Under the pieces are notes generated by a model that made no database searches, was not told the origin of the DNA, and saw only the letters and a program-made list of their open reading frames with translations. The translations under genes and the position numbers were made by a program. Below, one piece after another: positions 49,446 to 61,986 of a DNA stretch of 64,000 bases. Position 1 is the first letter of the stretch. Every line of letters begins with the position of its first letter. Origin of the DNA: Voacanga thouarsii (Eukaryota > Streptophyta > Magnoliopsida > Gentianales > Apocynaceae); NCBI GenBank assembly GCA_026120185.1, contig JANUWF010001176.1, forward strand, positions 7,995,414 through 8,059,413, written 5' to 3'.

Positions 49446-50408
49446 TGATGACAAACACGACACTTTTGATATGTAAAGAGAGAACATGTTGAACAAAAAG
49501 GTGCAAATAAATGTAATCTTACGTATAGGTCTCATAGAGATCTTATGATCAAAAAATTGTAAACATATCTCAATGAACCTAAAACCTTATCACATCTCTA
49601 AATATTCAGAATGATTTGATAGAGATAAAATACTAAAATACTCCCCCTAAATATATGCTTATGTGACTATTTCAAACATAAGAGGGATGAGTAGAAGTAA
49701 CGATTTATTTATCCAAAAAGTATATCCAAAATGGATTTGGAAGAACGAATGTTTTCAGAATTACATTTGGATAGGGATTTTGGATGTCCAAAATATTTTT
49801 CAATTCAGTAAAACTACTTATATAAGAACATTTGTTTTGGATTCAAAATTTCTGAGTCCAAAACTCCCCCTGACTCAATGCACGAAAATCTTATCACAAA
49901 ATTTAGTTTCAATCATCCAGAAATCTGTGTTTTTGAATAAAATTGAACATAACAAACATAGGGGTTTTTAGAAAATTTTGTGAATAGTGAATCAAAATAT
50001 ATCAGTGATTTTTTTTATAACAGCTTAAATTTGATTTCAATGCATAACTGTTCATACCAGAAATACTTCATGCAATTCGTAACAGTTTATGCAGTTACTT
50101 GAAATTCAACAATTGTTCATCTCTCCACTAACAGTTTCAGTTTTTAAATTGGTTCCAATTATCATAGCAGTTCTTTCACAAATCCATCATCAGTCCAATT
50201 TCAAAACAGAAGTCATTCCTAAAATTCAGTTCATACATATAACATCAGTCATGTAGAATCCATATCAAATTATTATGCAGAACCTATAACTTTTTTCATA
50301 TCAACATCTAGATCGTCAATCATATGTAGACATAACATGCAGAGACCTAATATTTTCTCCATATCAGTTAATGCATGCCGACAATTTCATACAACAACAT
50401 ATATGCAG

Positions 50409-52299
50409 CGTGAAATCCCAACTAAAACCAACCTTAGAGTAAGGGGGTCATGATACATATCATATTTTTTCACATGCATAAATATATTTTTGAATGATTT
50501 TATGTGCTTTAAAATTATAATTTATATTCTAGAAATCTTAGATGTGCTTATTGAGTAGGAAGGGTAAAATGGTAATTTTGCTTGAAGTGAAAATAGGGAG
50601 ATAGCTTGAGGATTAAATAGGAAGAATATTTGGGAGAGAAAATAAGAGCAAGAGTTGTTGTGGTTTAGTAGTTAGAGCTTTAGAATTAATTTCTAAGGTC
50701 TTGAGTTCAAATCCCACAATTTAAGATTTAGCATGAATAATTTATTTTGTTTAAGGATTGGACTTTTCGGCCTTTGTATCCAATAAGTAGAACTAGGAGT
50801 GTTGTCCTAGGGGAGACATGAAGGGGATGTCCTAATCCTATTCTTGTGCCTTAAAAGAATTCTTAAAGGATTCATGTCCTTCTATTCCCTAGCTTACCTT
50901 AATTCTCTACCAATTAAACTTATTCAATTTATCTAAATCCACATTTTAATTCCAAAAAATTCAGCAAGGTTTATTAACCTTGGAATTTCAAAAATGGCTC
51001 TTTAAGGATAGAGTTTTGATTGAAAATGAGGAAGGAGTTAAGGAAGGTTCCCAAGAGAATTAATCTCTATGGTTGAACCTTCAAACTCCACTCCATAAGT
51101 GTTCATCTTCTTCATGGTAGCAATCTGGAAATTTTTCGGCTTCTTGGTCAGTCTAGCTCTCGAAAACTTTAGCCATTTTTCTCACTCAAATGCTGCCAGA
51201 AAAATAGCCAATTTGCTCAGCTTGAAGACTAAAATCCTTGGCCAAAAATCGGACTGCACAAAGCTGTGCAAACCAGGAAAAAAATCCTGGACAATTTCGC
51301 AGCTTAGCAGGCCAAAAACCAAGTTATTTCTTCTAGCCTTCAAACCAATAATTCACCCCCTGTCTTTCCTCCATAAAGAAGGCTGGAAACTAGCCTTAAA
51401 GAACCCTCCAATAGCTCTTCAAACTCACTGCAAGTCAGCTGGAACATTGCGTAAAAAACTGCACAAAAATTCTAGCAAACCATTCGAATGAACAACTAGA
51501 AATTCCAGCATTGCTCCCTCTTCAAACCTTGTCCGAAACTCACTTCAATTTTTTGTGAAACCAACCTTAGTCAGCCATGAACTGAACTTCATCACCTCCT
51601 CCATTGATCTGCACGAAATGAACACCATAGCCACTCCTTAAATTTCTCCATCAATTACTCCAATCAAGTTCCCAATTAGAATTCAAAATTTCAGCAAATT
51701 GCTCTATGAAAACTTCCATGAATTAAGCTTCAAATAACCAGAAATTCTCCCACCCTTACATTCAGAATTTCGGCCACCCTATAGCTTCTTCAAACCTCAT
51801 TCATCTCAGCAAAACCCCAGCAAAATCCAGTCGGCCATAGTAGCTCCAAAGAACCTCCATCAATCAAACCACTTTACTATATCTTCTACTTTAATTCACT
51901 CCATGAATTACTCATTTTGAAATTCAAATGATTAGATTTCCCTCTTCTCCCTAATATGAAAATTCAATCACAAGAATCCCCTAACCATTCGGTCAACATC
52001 TTTCAGCAAATTCGTCCAGCTTTCTCTCCATTTCTCCAAGAACACCAAGAACACACACCACCATCCTCCAAGCCTAAGACCACTCCAAACCTCTCCAATC
52101 CCTTCCAAAAACTCCAGATCACATCTACTCACCCTCTAGAGTCCATTTTTGTATTTTATAACATCAAACATTGAAAACAAAATTCTACTATCGGATGAAA
52201 AATCAGAATTTTTCTTGAAGATTCAAGAACTCTCTCAAGGTAACCAAGAACGATTTTGATCATCTTCTTTCCTTTAATCTTTAAACATAATATACTAAT

Positions 52300-52344
<45 letters not shown>

Positions 52345-54666
52345 CTCTCTCTCTCTGGCCGAAATGGTTGTTTCAATCGTGACCGTTTCTCTTCTTCTTC
52401 CTTTGACGATTCAGGCCTCCTACGCGTGTGGACCTCCTTGGATCTTCAACAAGATTGTCATCAACCAAGTATTTCTCTTTAACCCTCTTTTTAATTCTAA
52501 AAATCATGTCTCTTAGATGTTATTAGAAAAGGATAGAATATGATTGGAGATTGAGTATACATTTGTGTGAAGGAGTTGAGATTGGAGCATGAGGATGTTT
52601 TGTCATGGTTGAGTGTTATGATATTTTGTGGTTTGTTGCATGCTCTTCATGTCGTGAGTAAGTATGGATGATTAAGCATGATAGATATTATGTCACCTTT
52701 GGTGAATAGAATTTTATGTTATTATATTTTTGTTGAGGCCATGTATATGATTATGCTTAGTAGAGATTTAGCCATATGTTAGTAGGTATAGATTTAAGCC
52801 TTTATTCATGAATGGAATGGTTTGATGATTGATGTTGGATTTTATGTTTATGATTGTTGTTAGCAATAGGAGAATTATGATCATGACCTTGTTGATCCTA
52901 AGATATTTTAATTAGTCAATTTTATTACGTTAATCAAAATTAAGACTATATTTTCCCTCAATAATTTCGAAAACCCTAAGATACCTTGGAGTTGGAATAT
53001 TAAATAAAATAGTGAAGTTTTAGCCAAATAAATGATATCTTATGTTAAAAATAATATATAAATATTTATATATAATAATAACATTAAATAAGACCTTTTA
53101 TATAAATAATAATAATAATAGGTAAAATATTGATCTAGTAGGTCATATATTCATAAATACTATTGAAATCTATTTATTATCTTTTGATCAAGATATTTAT
53201 TAAAATTTACTTATTATTAATTTCATTTATTAGTTATTTTCTAACTATTAATTATTAATTAAGAGATTAGTAATAATTTATTATTTATTTTAATAATATC
53301 ATATAGGACTTAGGATCTTTCATCAAATAAACCCTAGTTTATTAATAACAAAGATTTATATTTGAACCTATAATCTCTTAGTAATTATTTTACAACCCCT
53401 AATTATTTTATTATCAAGCTAAACTTTTTTTTTTTTTAAAACCTTTATCATCTAGCCTTTAAGCTTAGGACATTAAGGTCATGATCATAATAAGTTGAAC
53501 TAGGATAATTTATGGAAGCGAATTTGGCTTGAGTTTAATTATGGCTTGTGTTTACCCCAGGCGGGGTTAGGTTAGCTTTGGAAGATCTTTGATTTAGCTC
53601 GAGCAAAGGATCAGGTAAGCTCCTGCATAAAACTTATTTGATGTCAAAAGATTACTATGGCAAGCCAAACACAAAGTGTATGAACACTCATTTTTGGTAA
53701 AGGCAATTAAGGACTATTTCCTTTCTTGTTTCAATCAAACAAATCATTTGACATCAACAAGCAGTTTTACTCAAATACCAAACTTCTTCTAAAACCAACT
53801 TTGACACGAATTTTAGAAACCCTTAATTACCATTTCCAAATAAAGCAATGTTTTATCAGTTTTCTCCCAAGTGGGACAATCAACGTTGAGTACTCAATAA
53901 GGGTAGGCTAGTAGTACTAGTTTTGAAGAGCAAGAGTGAGTCTTCTGGCAGGAGGCCACCTTCAGAAGATAAACTCAACTTAGAGAAACGACAGTACTAC
54001 TTAGTCATGCAGGTCCGAGCTAGCAAGTTTCAGTCATGTGGACTGTGTGTTGTTGGAGTGGACAACCGGTTTATTTGGGTGTAGAGAAGGATGAGTATTT
54101 TACCCGGTAGGCCGTACACCTACCTTTTGTCAGTCTGCACAAAGTGTAGCATTCTGACCGTTGTATGATCATGGGGCCCAACGTATGGTAACCCATGGTC
54201 GCCCTTTCGAGTGGTTGATTTCATTGTGCACATGTATGATCGGAAAAGCAAAATGCCACTCATTAGTTTTAACATTGTCTAATGCTTGTCAGTACATTTT
54301 CTTATAAAGTTTTTACAACTTGCATACATGAATTGTTTTACCTGAAACACTTAAAGCACACACGGACTAATTGGGATTTTTATCTCATCACATTTTTATG
54401 CCATATTTTAGGTCGATCTTGCTGTGGGGATGAGTAGCTAGAATGTTGCCTGCTTGAAGACTCTTGTTGTTTATTTTATATGTTGCTTTGAGAGATGATA
54501 GTGAACAATTTATTTTGGATTTGTCTTGAATTTTTGGGTTGTAATATGTTTTAATTTTAAAGTATTTTTTTTTATTTTCATTTGTGTGCCCTAGTTATAA
54601 GACCCCTTATCATTTGGACGGGGCGACATCCCCAACCCTATTGAGCCTAGGTAGTGGGGTGTTACT
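50409..54666 (+). mobile_element. Tekay solo LTR nested in the SIRE element
   Basis: This single LTR of 4258 bases matches 1-4194 in inverted orientation from end to end (it starts CGTGAAATCCC and ends GTGTTACT, with the outermost bases mutated from TG and CA). The 5-base target duplication TGCAG flanks it at 50404-50408 and 54667-54671. There is no internal region or second LTR, so the rest was lost by recombination between two LTRs. It carries the SINE at 50662-50797 and a long CT run at 52302-52354. Confidence 0.88.
50662..50797 (+). repeat. SINE copy inside the Tekay solo LTR
   Basis: Same A box (GGTTTAGTAGTTAGAGC), B box (GAGTTCAAATCC) and location in the LTR as at 3808-3945. The poly-A tail is eroded. 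Short repeats GTTGTTGT and GTGTTGT lie at the two sides. Confidence 0.6.
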
Positions 54667-54737
54667 TGCAGACCATAACATTTTCAGACCAACATATTTC
54701 TTTCTCCCTAGTGAATGCAAACAACATCATACCAACA

Positions 54738-54815
54738 GCATACAACAGTCATGCAGACCATAATATTCACAGACCAGCATACAACAGTCATGCAGACCAT
54801 AATATTCACAGACCA
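54738..54815 (+). repeat. Tandem repeat, 39-bp unit, two copies
   Basis: The unit begins GCATACAACAGTCATGCAGA. A degraded part of the same unit lies beside the solo-LTR insertion point. It is in the non-coding 3' part of the SIRE element. Confidence 0.8.
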
Positions 54816-55068
54816 ACATTTTCTTTCTCCCCCTTTGTCATCAATAAAAAAGAAGCATAGCAGAAAGAGAGTAGAAGAAAACTATATGAATAATATGCAA
54901 TCAACAGTCATCCGGATAGATAATAAGCATAATAGAGAAGAAAGCTTAAACAAGTATCTAGCATAAATTATCTAAAGACATAATGGAAATGATTGAAAAA
55001 GTAAATTGTTCAACTTTGCGCAGAATGAAAATTGTTTATCAACCAATGTTGCTGCTCAATAATGCTGT

Positions 55069-56566
55069 CTAGGAAATATTGATGGTTTCATCCTTTGATC
55101 TAGCACCCTTCTTGGAAAACTGACCAGTTATTCTGTTGGATTTTCTTTTCACAACAATGTGTTTCTGTCTTTTTCCAGAGGGTATGGGCTTGGGAGAAGG
55201 AGGAGGAGTCTCTGTCTTCTTTAAGGGAGAAGGTGGAGGAGATGGTTTAGGAAAAGGTTCAGGAGAAGAATCCTTTTTGTCCACCGGCAATTCAGACTTG
55301 TCCTCAGCTTTTTCATGTTCAGAAAACTTAGCAGATTTCTCACTAACAGAAAGTCTATTTCCAAGATACTTAATTTCTGAATTAAGTGATTCCAATTTCT
55401 TAGCAAAGGAGCTGATTGCACTCAGAATATGTTCAGACAAGCCGGAGTCCGGAACAGTTCTTTTAGCAGATGATTCTGCTTGAAAAACTTCATCAATTTT
55501 TCTCTTTGTTCCTGACTTCCCTTCTTCCTTAATCTTTATCAAGTTTTCCCTCTCTTTTCCTGTAGATTCTCTTAACAATTTAAATGAATTTTTCTTCCTT
55601 ACGTATCCCATCTTTTCAAATGAATCAAAGCTGTAAACGTTTGTTTTGCTGAGATCACAGGGAACAGAGCTTAAATCAATTTTAAAAAATTCAAAGACTT
55701 TTGTCAACAGATTTCCAAATGGAAGAGCTTTGCTTGAAGTGTTTTGAGACTGCAACATAAGCTTAGTTGCCAGAAACCCAAAAATTTATTGGCCTTTTCT
55801 CAGCCAAAGCCAGCATTATCACCATTTGCAGAATGCTTATAGAAGTCTTATGGCCAGAACTCGGGACAATCATGATTGACACCATGTGATGCAAGATTCT
55901 ACCTATCCCATTCAGCCATTTATAACTCCTATAGCCAGAATTCTCAAAACTTTTCCCTCTAGTGAATAGTTTTTCAAAAATTTTCAGATAAAAAATTTCT
56001 TTTCCCTCAGAAAATTTGTTCAGCTTAAAGTACTGAAAACTGGCATCTCTAACATCATAAATTCTGTTAAATAGCCTATGATCAAATTCTATTTCTCCGC
56101 CCTTTACTTTTGACATATACTATCTAATCATAAAACCTCCCTCAGTTTCTTTCAGCTTTCCTTTTCTCAAGTTAGTGTAAAATTTCCAGACCAGAGGAGT
56201 ATATATTTTCTCATCAACTGACAACAAACTTCCCCACCCAATGTGATCAAACATATCCAGAATATTAGACAAATTTAGAAAGGTAGAATGGTTAATCCGA
56301 TAGCCAGAGATTACAGTTCAATTTCTTGAAACCCAATCATTGTATTCAGTTTCACACTTTGAATCAAGAAATTGGAGTACCTGATTTGCAGAACTCACTT
56401 GTTCTGAAGAAGATTCTGACGTATCGTAGTGGGAAGCAAAAAAGCGTGGTTGAGGAGAAGCTTCCTTCGCTTTCGCCTTGGTTGAACCCGAAGTCATTTT
56501 CTTTTTCACAGGAGATGATTTTTGCCCCTTCTTTGGTTTTCGAATGGTAGATTTAGTTTTTGCCAT
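55069..56566 (-). pseudogene. SIRE envelope-like ORF (third ORF), broken
   Basis: It starts at ATG 56566 with a lysine-rich segment (MAKTKSTIRKPKKGQKSS). A region like WGSLLSVDEKIYTPLVWKFY follows, then EFDHRLFNRIYD, and a C-terminal part with a likely coiled coil (LESLNSEIKYLGNRLSVSEKS), a proline-rich stretch (PKPSPPPSPLKK) and a basic tail. SIRE elements carry an ORF of unknown role at this place that has been compared with retroviral env. No clear signal peptide or strong membrane segment is seen here. Breaks: in-frame stops near 56318 and 56123, and a one-base frameshift near 55765. It lies about 430 bases after the pol stop. Confidence 0.75.
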
Positions 56567-56997
56567 TGAAAGATTAAGACTTTTTCTGGGCTTTTTGGTC
56601 TTTGAAGAAGAAGAGTACCGAGGATTTTTGGAAGAAGAACGATTTCAAGGGTTTCGAATGAGAGAAAACCAGATTACTTTGAATGTCTAGGATAATGTGA
56701 GAATAAAGTGCCTTGAAAACATATGTTTTTCTGAGGAGTTTGGAAAAATGCGCAAACCAATTTTTTGAAATTCAAAATTTGGAATAAGAAAATATTAAGG
56801 ATGGGTTTTGGAACCAGACCCAATCGGAAACTTTTATCCAAAAGAATGTTTTCCCGAAAAGCATTTTGGACGTAGGAATTAGATTCAGACACTGTGTCCA
56901 AAATAGATGACGAGGAATTTTGGATGTAGAACTTGTTTCCAAAACATTTTTCTTCACAAATCCTGCACAAAGAAGACTTATACCACATGATTAGTTA

Positions 56998-59900
56998 TCA
57001 AATTCTTGTAATTTCCAAACCTTTTCTCAAATTGTTGATTCTATCTTCAGCTAGATGTTTAGTGAAGATATCTGCAAGTTGTTCATCCGTTGAAATATAT
57101 TCAACACATACATCGCCTTTGAGTACATGGTCTCAGATGAAGTAGGGTTTAACTTCAATGTGCTTTGTCCTCGAATGCTGCACTGGATTTTTTGTTTGAT
57201 TGATAGTACTTGTATTATCACATAATTTAGGTACACAATTAAAATCTAGCAATGTATTCTTCATCCATAAAATTTGAACACAACAACTTCCGACTGCAAT
57301 ATATTCAGCCTCAGTGATGGATAAGGATACACAAGCCTGCTTTTTACTGTGCCATGACATAAGAGAGTGTCCAAGAAATTGACAATGGCCATTAGTACTT
57401 TTTCTTTCAACTTTACACCCAACATAATTTGCATCAGTATATCCTATAAGATCAAAAGTATTAGTACGTGGATACCATAATCCATAATCATAAGTGCCAA
57501 TCAAATATCGAAGTATGCGTTTAACTGCACATAAATGAGATTCCTTCGGACAGGATTGAAATCGAGCACAAAGACATACTGAAAACATTATGTCAGGTCG
57601 ACTAGCAGTAAGATAGAGTAGACTTCCAATCATACATCTATATTTGTGCTCATCTACTTTCTTACCTTTTTCATCATGACCGAGTTTAATGGATGTACTC
57701 ATAGGTGTGTTGATTTCTTTTGCTTCATTCATTCCAAATCTTTTGAGCAACTCCTTAGCATACATAACTTGATTAATAAAGATACCATCCTTTGTTTGCT
57801 TAATTTGCAGACCGAGGAAGAAGTTTAGTTCTCTCATCATACTTATTTCAAATTCTTGCTGCATAGTCTTAGCAAACATCTTGCACAAGGATTCATTAGT
57901 AGCACAAAAAATAATATCATTGACATAGATCTGAACAATCCGTAAATTATCAGGGTTATCAAATTTGATGAACAAGGTATTATCAATCAAACCTTTAGAG
58001 AATCATTTTGAGATCAAGAATCCACTAAGTCTTTCATACCAAGCCCTTGGAGCTTGCTTTAATCCATAGAGAGCTTTAGAAAGTTTGAAAACATGATTTG
58101 GAAAGTGCTCATGAATAAAACCTGGAGGTTGTTCAACATACACTTCCTCCTTAGTAAAGCCATTTAGAAATGCACTTTTGACATCCATTTGATAAAGCAT
58201 GAAATTTTTGAAGGATGTAAAAGCAAGTAACATATTTATGGATTCCAATCTGGCAACACTTGCAAATGTTTCATCATAGTCAATACATTCTTCTTGATTA
58301 AATTCTTGGGCAACCAACCTAGCTTTATTTCTGATAACGGTGCCATTTTCATCAAGCTTATTTCTAAAAACCCATTTTGTACCAATAACAGGTCGATCAT
58401 GAGATCTAGGGACGAGTTTCCAAACTTGATTTCTTTCAAATTGATTAAGCTTTTATTGCATGGCAATAATCCAAAATTCATCATGTAAAGCAATATCAAT
58501 GTAGCTTGGTTCAATATTTGAAAGAAGAGCAAAGTTATCAACGAAATACCATCTAGTTTTAACACTATGGTTTGGATCTCCAGTAATTTGTTCCTTTGGA
58601 TGACCTGATTTATATTTCCAATCATTCGGCAATTGATGATTTGTAGAATCTTCAGTTTGTTCTTTCTCTTGTTCAATCTGTAATTCTTCAATCTCTTTTT
58701 CTTTTGCATGAGTATTTAATGGTGGAGCTTTAACATGATCTAACTTAGCTTCATTTGAATTCCCTACATCATCGTCATCTCTTTTTGAAGTATAAATGTT
58801 AGATTCATCAAATACAACATGCACAAATTCTTCCACACAAAGTGTTCTTTTATTGTATAATCTATAAGCCTTTTTGTTGGAAGAATATCCAAGAAATATG
58901 GCCTCATCGGACTTGCTATCAAAATTTTCAATATTATCTCTTGTATTTAGGATAAAACATTTACATCCAAATACTTTAAAATAAGAGATAGAAGGAGTTT
59001 TATCAAACATAAGTTCAAACGGAGTTTTTCTCAAAAATTGTCTTAACATAACTCAATTTATTGTATAGCATGCTGTGTTAACAGCTTCTGCCCAGAAGTA
59101 TTTTGGAAGAGCATTTTCACAAAGCATTGATCTAGCCATTTCTTGCAAAGTCTAATTTTTCCTTTCAACAACACCATTTTGTTGAGGAGTTTTAGCTGTT
59201 GAAAAATTATGAAAGACTCCATTTTCATCACAGAAGTGAGTAAATTCACTGTTACAAAATTCTTTGCCATTGTCACTTCTAACAGAAATCAGTTTGCATC
59301 CAATTGAGTTTTGGACGCGTTTTATCAGTTTTGAAAATTTAGAAAAAGCTTCATCCTTTTGTCCCAGAAATAAGGTCCAGGTAAATCTAGAGAAATCATT
59401 AATAATTACATATGCATATTTTTTACCTCCAAGACTAGCAGTCCTCATGGGTCCAAATAAAATCCATATGAACTAATTCGAGTGGTTTTGAGGTAAATAC
59501 CATTTTCTTTGGTTTAAAAGAGGTTTTGATTTGCTCTCCAAATTGACATGCATCATAGATTTTATGTTTATCAAATTTCATTTTTGAAAGCCCCTTAACA
59601 AGTTCTTTTGAGGACAATTTGTTTAACAAATCAAAGGATACATGACCTAATCTTCTATGCCAAAGATAACCATCATTGTCATGAATGGATAGGCATCTAA
59701 TTCCATTTGCTACAAGGTTATTAAGATAAAACACACATACATTTCCTATGCGCTTGGCAGTAAAGATGATTTCGAGATTTCCACTGTTAAGTATAAAGTA
59801 AGAATCTTTTTCATAAATGACTTTGCAACCATTGTCACAAAGTTAGCTAATGCTGAGCAGATTATATTTCAAATCATCAATAAGTAAAACTTACTTTGTA

Positions 59901-60060
59901 ATTGTTAAGGAACCTTTACCAATATTACCAATGCCGAGAATCTTCCATTTCTTCTTGTTTCCAAACGTAACAAATCCTTCATTTGTGGTCTGAATATTTT
60001 CTAATAAGGCTGCATTTCCAGTCATGTGTTTTGAACAACCACTTGATGAAGCTTAAAGAC
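56998..60060 (-). pseudogene. SIRE pol: protease, integrase, RT, RNase H
   Basis: High to low: the protease site region near 60005-60050 reads SSSGCSKHMTGN, so the usual Asp of the DSG triad is not present. The pre-integrase/HHCC part follows (YLWHRRLGHVSFDLL; the first Cys of the CxxC pair is Tyr in IYDACQFG). The integrase core has RSDNGKEF and TPQQNGVVERKN. RT covers YQMDVKSAFLNG and ALYGLKQAPRAWYERL, then IYVNDIIF, where YVDD is expected. RNase H contains GYTDANYVGCKVERKSTNG and ITEAEYIA. Pol ends with QLADIFTKHLAEDRI and TGA at 56998-57000. Breaks include positions near 57133, 57991-58003, 58454, 59050, 59155 and 59440. The protein would have copied and integrated the element and is now dead. 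Confidence 0.9.
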
Positions 60061-60189
60061 CGTGCTTATACATGAGAAGAAGAGATGATTTTTGGTACCC
60101 ACACTTTCTTGGGTCTATAAAGGTTAGTAATCTTTTCTTTGATTTTCCAGAAAGTAACTTTACCAGTTTCAACTTTTCTCTTGATAAAA

Positions 60190-60235
60190 CATCTCGAAAC
60201 AATATGTCCAGGTTTTTTACAATACGTGCATCCCT
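60190..60235 (-). other. Second CCHC zinc knuckle of SIRE
   Basis: CTYCKKPGHIVSRC, CX2CX4HX4C spacing, between gag and protease. A first knuckle is at about 61001-61042. Confidence 0.75.
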
Positions 60236-60392
60236 TGTATACGCTGTGAGAAGAAGTAGGTTTAACATATTGAGACTTGTTCTTTTTGTAGTTATTCTTA
60301 TGTTCATATCCTAAGTCACTTTGATTACTCGTTAAGATAAATCTGGGTTTGCAAATTTTGTCTTTATCCTTCTGTCTATATCCTAAGCCACT

Positions 60393-61926
60393 TCAGTTAC
60401 CAATTTGATGATGAATTCCAAGTAACTTTTTCAGATTATTTTTACCATTTGTGAATTTTTTAATGCAATTGGTAAGATCATTTACTCTAATCTTCATATA
60501 ATCATCATTTACTCTAATCTTCATATAATCAAATGTTCCAACCCTACTCTCAAGAATTTGAATTTTATCACACAGGTTTTTATTTTCCAGAGATGCATAA
60601 TGCAATGTGGTCATGATCACATCTTTTTCAATTATAGCACATATATGTGTTTCAAAAGACATTTTAGAGTCATTCAACAAGGCTTCATTTTCTTTCATCA
60701 GACATTTAACCTTCAACTTTAAATCTTTATTTTTTCTGGACAGTTTCACATAACAATTCATTAGGATCAACATGCTTTTCAGTCATAGATATATGTGAAT
60801 TAGACATGCAGTCTGATGTTGAAAGGTTTACCTAATTTTCCAAGGCCATGAAGCAAATGTTGGTAGTTTCTTCCTCAGATTCCTCATCTTTAGACTCAGC
60901 TTCATTTAAGTCCCAGGCTCCCATAAATCCTTTACCTTTCTTGACCTTCAGGTCTTTCTTTTTCTTAGGCATTTTTCCTTCCTTGCCTTTTAGAACCGGA
61001 CAGTCTGCAATGAAGTGATCGATGCTATTACATTCAAAGCATTGAGGTTTGAAGCCGGATGTTTGTCTTTTCTTTCTTATAAGCTTTCTTCCTCATTTGT
61101 AATTTCCTTTGTTAAACATCCTTTTGAATTTCTTTGCTATCATTGCCAACTCATCATTGTTCATTTCCATGCCTTCACTGCTTTCTGAAAGGCTTGTTTC
61201 TCCATCTTTATTTTCAACCTTTAGCGCAATCCCTTTTCTGCCTCTATTATGATCATCAGATTCATGAAATCTTTTAAGCTTCATTTCATGAGTTAAAAGA
61301 GATCCGATCAACTCTTCAGTAGGTAGGGATTTTAAATCCTTAGATTCTTCCACAGTAAGAGTTTTAGGTTGCCAGCTTTTTGGTAAAGCATCAAGAATTT
61401 TTTGATTTTATTCCCTAAGGGAATAAACCTTTCCGTAAACTTTCAGACCATTTGCAATATTAGTAAATCTTGTGAACATGTTAGTGATGCTTTCATTTGG
61501 CCTCATAGTAAATAATTCATAATCATAAATAAGAAGCTCTAGTTTTGATTCTTTGACTTGGTTAGTCCCCTCATGGGTGACTTCAAGCAATCTCCACATA
61601 TCATGAGCTAAATCACAACTACTAACACGGTTGTATTCAGTCGCATCTAGTGCAAAACACAAAATGTTCATAGTTTGAAAATTTAGAGTCATTTTCACAT
61701 TGTCTTCCACACTATACTCATTATTCTGTTTGGGTATTTTTATGCCATCAATCATCTTTGATGGAATAAAAGGACCATTCTCTATTAAACTCCATAACTT
61801 GAAGTTAATAGAACACACATAAATTTTCAATCTATTTTTTTAGAAAGTATAGTTGCTTCCATTAAATAAAGGAGGACAATTTGTTAAAGACCCTTCAACA
61901 TATGGAAGAGAGGATGAGCTTGCCAT
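60393..61926 (-). pseudogene. SIRE gag, broken
   Basis: It starts at ATG 61926 (MASSSSLPYVEGSLTNCPPL). An in-frame stop near 61840 replaces the Trp expected in a YTFWK-type context. The UBN2-type capsid region follows (AHDMWRLLEVTHEGTNQVKESK, near residues 110-130 of the reading). Next come EESKDLKSLPTEELIGSLLTHEMKLKR and a zinc knuckle CFECNSIDHFIADC (61001-61042). A long lysine/leucine coiled coil (60393-60773) ends the region. Gag would package the element RNA. Several stops and shifts remain, for example near 61408, 61093 and 60832. Confidence 0.85.
60478..60531 (-). repeat. 27-bp in-frame tandem duplication in gag coiled coil
   Basis: Two exact copies in sequence. They translate to DYMKIRVND twice in a row. 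Confidence 0.9.
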
Positions 61927-61972
61927 TAAGATCTTTTCTACAAGATTATTAAACCAAGAGTATGTAGACCTC

Positions 61973-61984
61973 GCTCTGATACCA
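61973..61984 (-). other. SIRE primer-binding site
   Basis: TGGTATCAGAGC on the minus strand, two bases after the LTR end, matching the initiator Met tRNA 3' end. Confidence 0.88.
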
Positions 61985-61986
61985 AA

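Noticed and set aside
55136..55483. Plus-strand glycine-rich ORF
   Set aside because: It is the opposite strand of the proline-rich part of the SIRE envelope-like ORF.
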